This document shows, one piece after another, positions 63,912-64,000 of a DNA stretch of 64,000 bases. Positions within the stretch are counted from its first letter, which is position 1, and each line of letters starts with the position of its first letter. The translations under genes and the position numbers were made by a program. The notes under the pieces are model-generated. The model had not been told where the DNA came from and ran no database searches. It worked only from the letters and a program-made list of their open reading frames with translations. Origin of the DNA: Limnephilus marmoratus (lineage: Eukaryota; Arthropoda; Insecta; Trichoptera; Limnephilidae); NCBI GenBank assembly GCA_917880885.1, contig OU862919.1, positions 11,240,001 to 11,304,000 on the forward strand, given 5' to 3'.

Positions 63912-64000
63912 GCTATCTATTATTGGTTGGGTTAACTGACACTGTATCACTACATACACTACATACATCAGCTATCTATTATTGGTTGGGTTAACTGACA
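63912..64000. repeat. 59-bp tandem repeat running off the window end
   Basis: GCTATCTATTATTGGTTGGG starts at 63912 and at 63971; the second copy is cut by the window end. Confidence 0.85.

Overview
The window looks like repeat-rich, AT-rich intergenic DNA from an insect or other arthropod. No host protein-coding gene could be supported anywhere in the 64 kb. The arthropod reading rests on the transposon set: Pao/BEL with a DUF1759-type Gag, a Gypsy element with an arthropod-style Gag knuckle, Jockey/CR1-group LINEs, Penelope, Helitrons ending CTAG|T, mariner, PIF/Harbinger and a hAT MITE. LTR promoters with a TATA box and a TCAGT-like initiator also fit. The order of insect cannot be told from this sequence.

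Layout. 1-0.7 kb: a tRNA-like sequence between short inverted repeats. 0.7-6.6 kb: a 5'-truncated LINE (minus) whose 3' UTR was split by a Gypsy element (903-5001) with identical 236-bp LTRs and an AAAG target duplication. 6.9-13 kb: SINE-like repeats, LINE remnants and a mariner remnant. 13.3-15.1 kb: a Penelope remnant holding a younger 425-bp retroposon. 16-25 kb: a MITE-like repeat, Helitrons, a large LINE (18.3-20.9 kb), a LINE tail and a MITE with terminal inverted repeats.

25.75-45.0 kb: the centrepiece, a Pao/BEL array of four long LTRs and three internal regions (LTR1-A-LTR2-B-LTR3-C-LTR4). One 5-bp duplication, AATAG, flanks the whole 19.2 kb. Units A and B are nearly identical and carry a complete 937-codon gag. 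Their pol is replaced by four 66-bp repeats, followed in A by a scrap of the pol C-terminus. Unit C carries gag (766 codons) and a full pol (1290 codons) in the same frame, separated by one UGA. All units keep a tRNA-Tyr primer site, so A and B look like gag-only partners of an autonomous element such as C.

45-64 kb: LINE remnants (one holding a Helitron), a SINE, a PIF/Harbinger copy holding a Penelope piece, a hAT MITE with an 8-bp duplication, a Helitron holding a Penelope piece, MITEs and foldback elements, two LTR-like repeats, a 105-bp near-perfect hairpin with Penelope-like sequence, and a 59-bp tandem repeat running off the window end.

The annotation is read by eye. Element families were assigned from protein motifs, termini and target duplications; boundaries of old copies are approximate.
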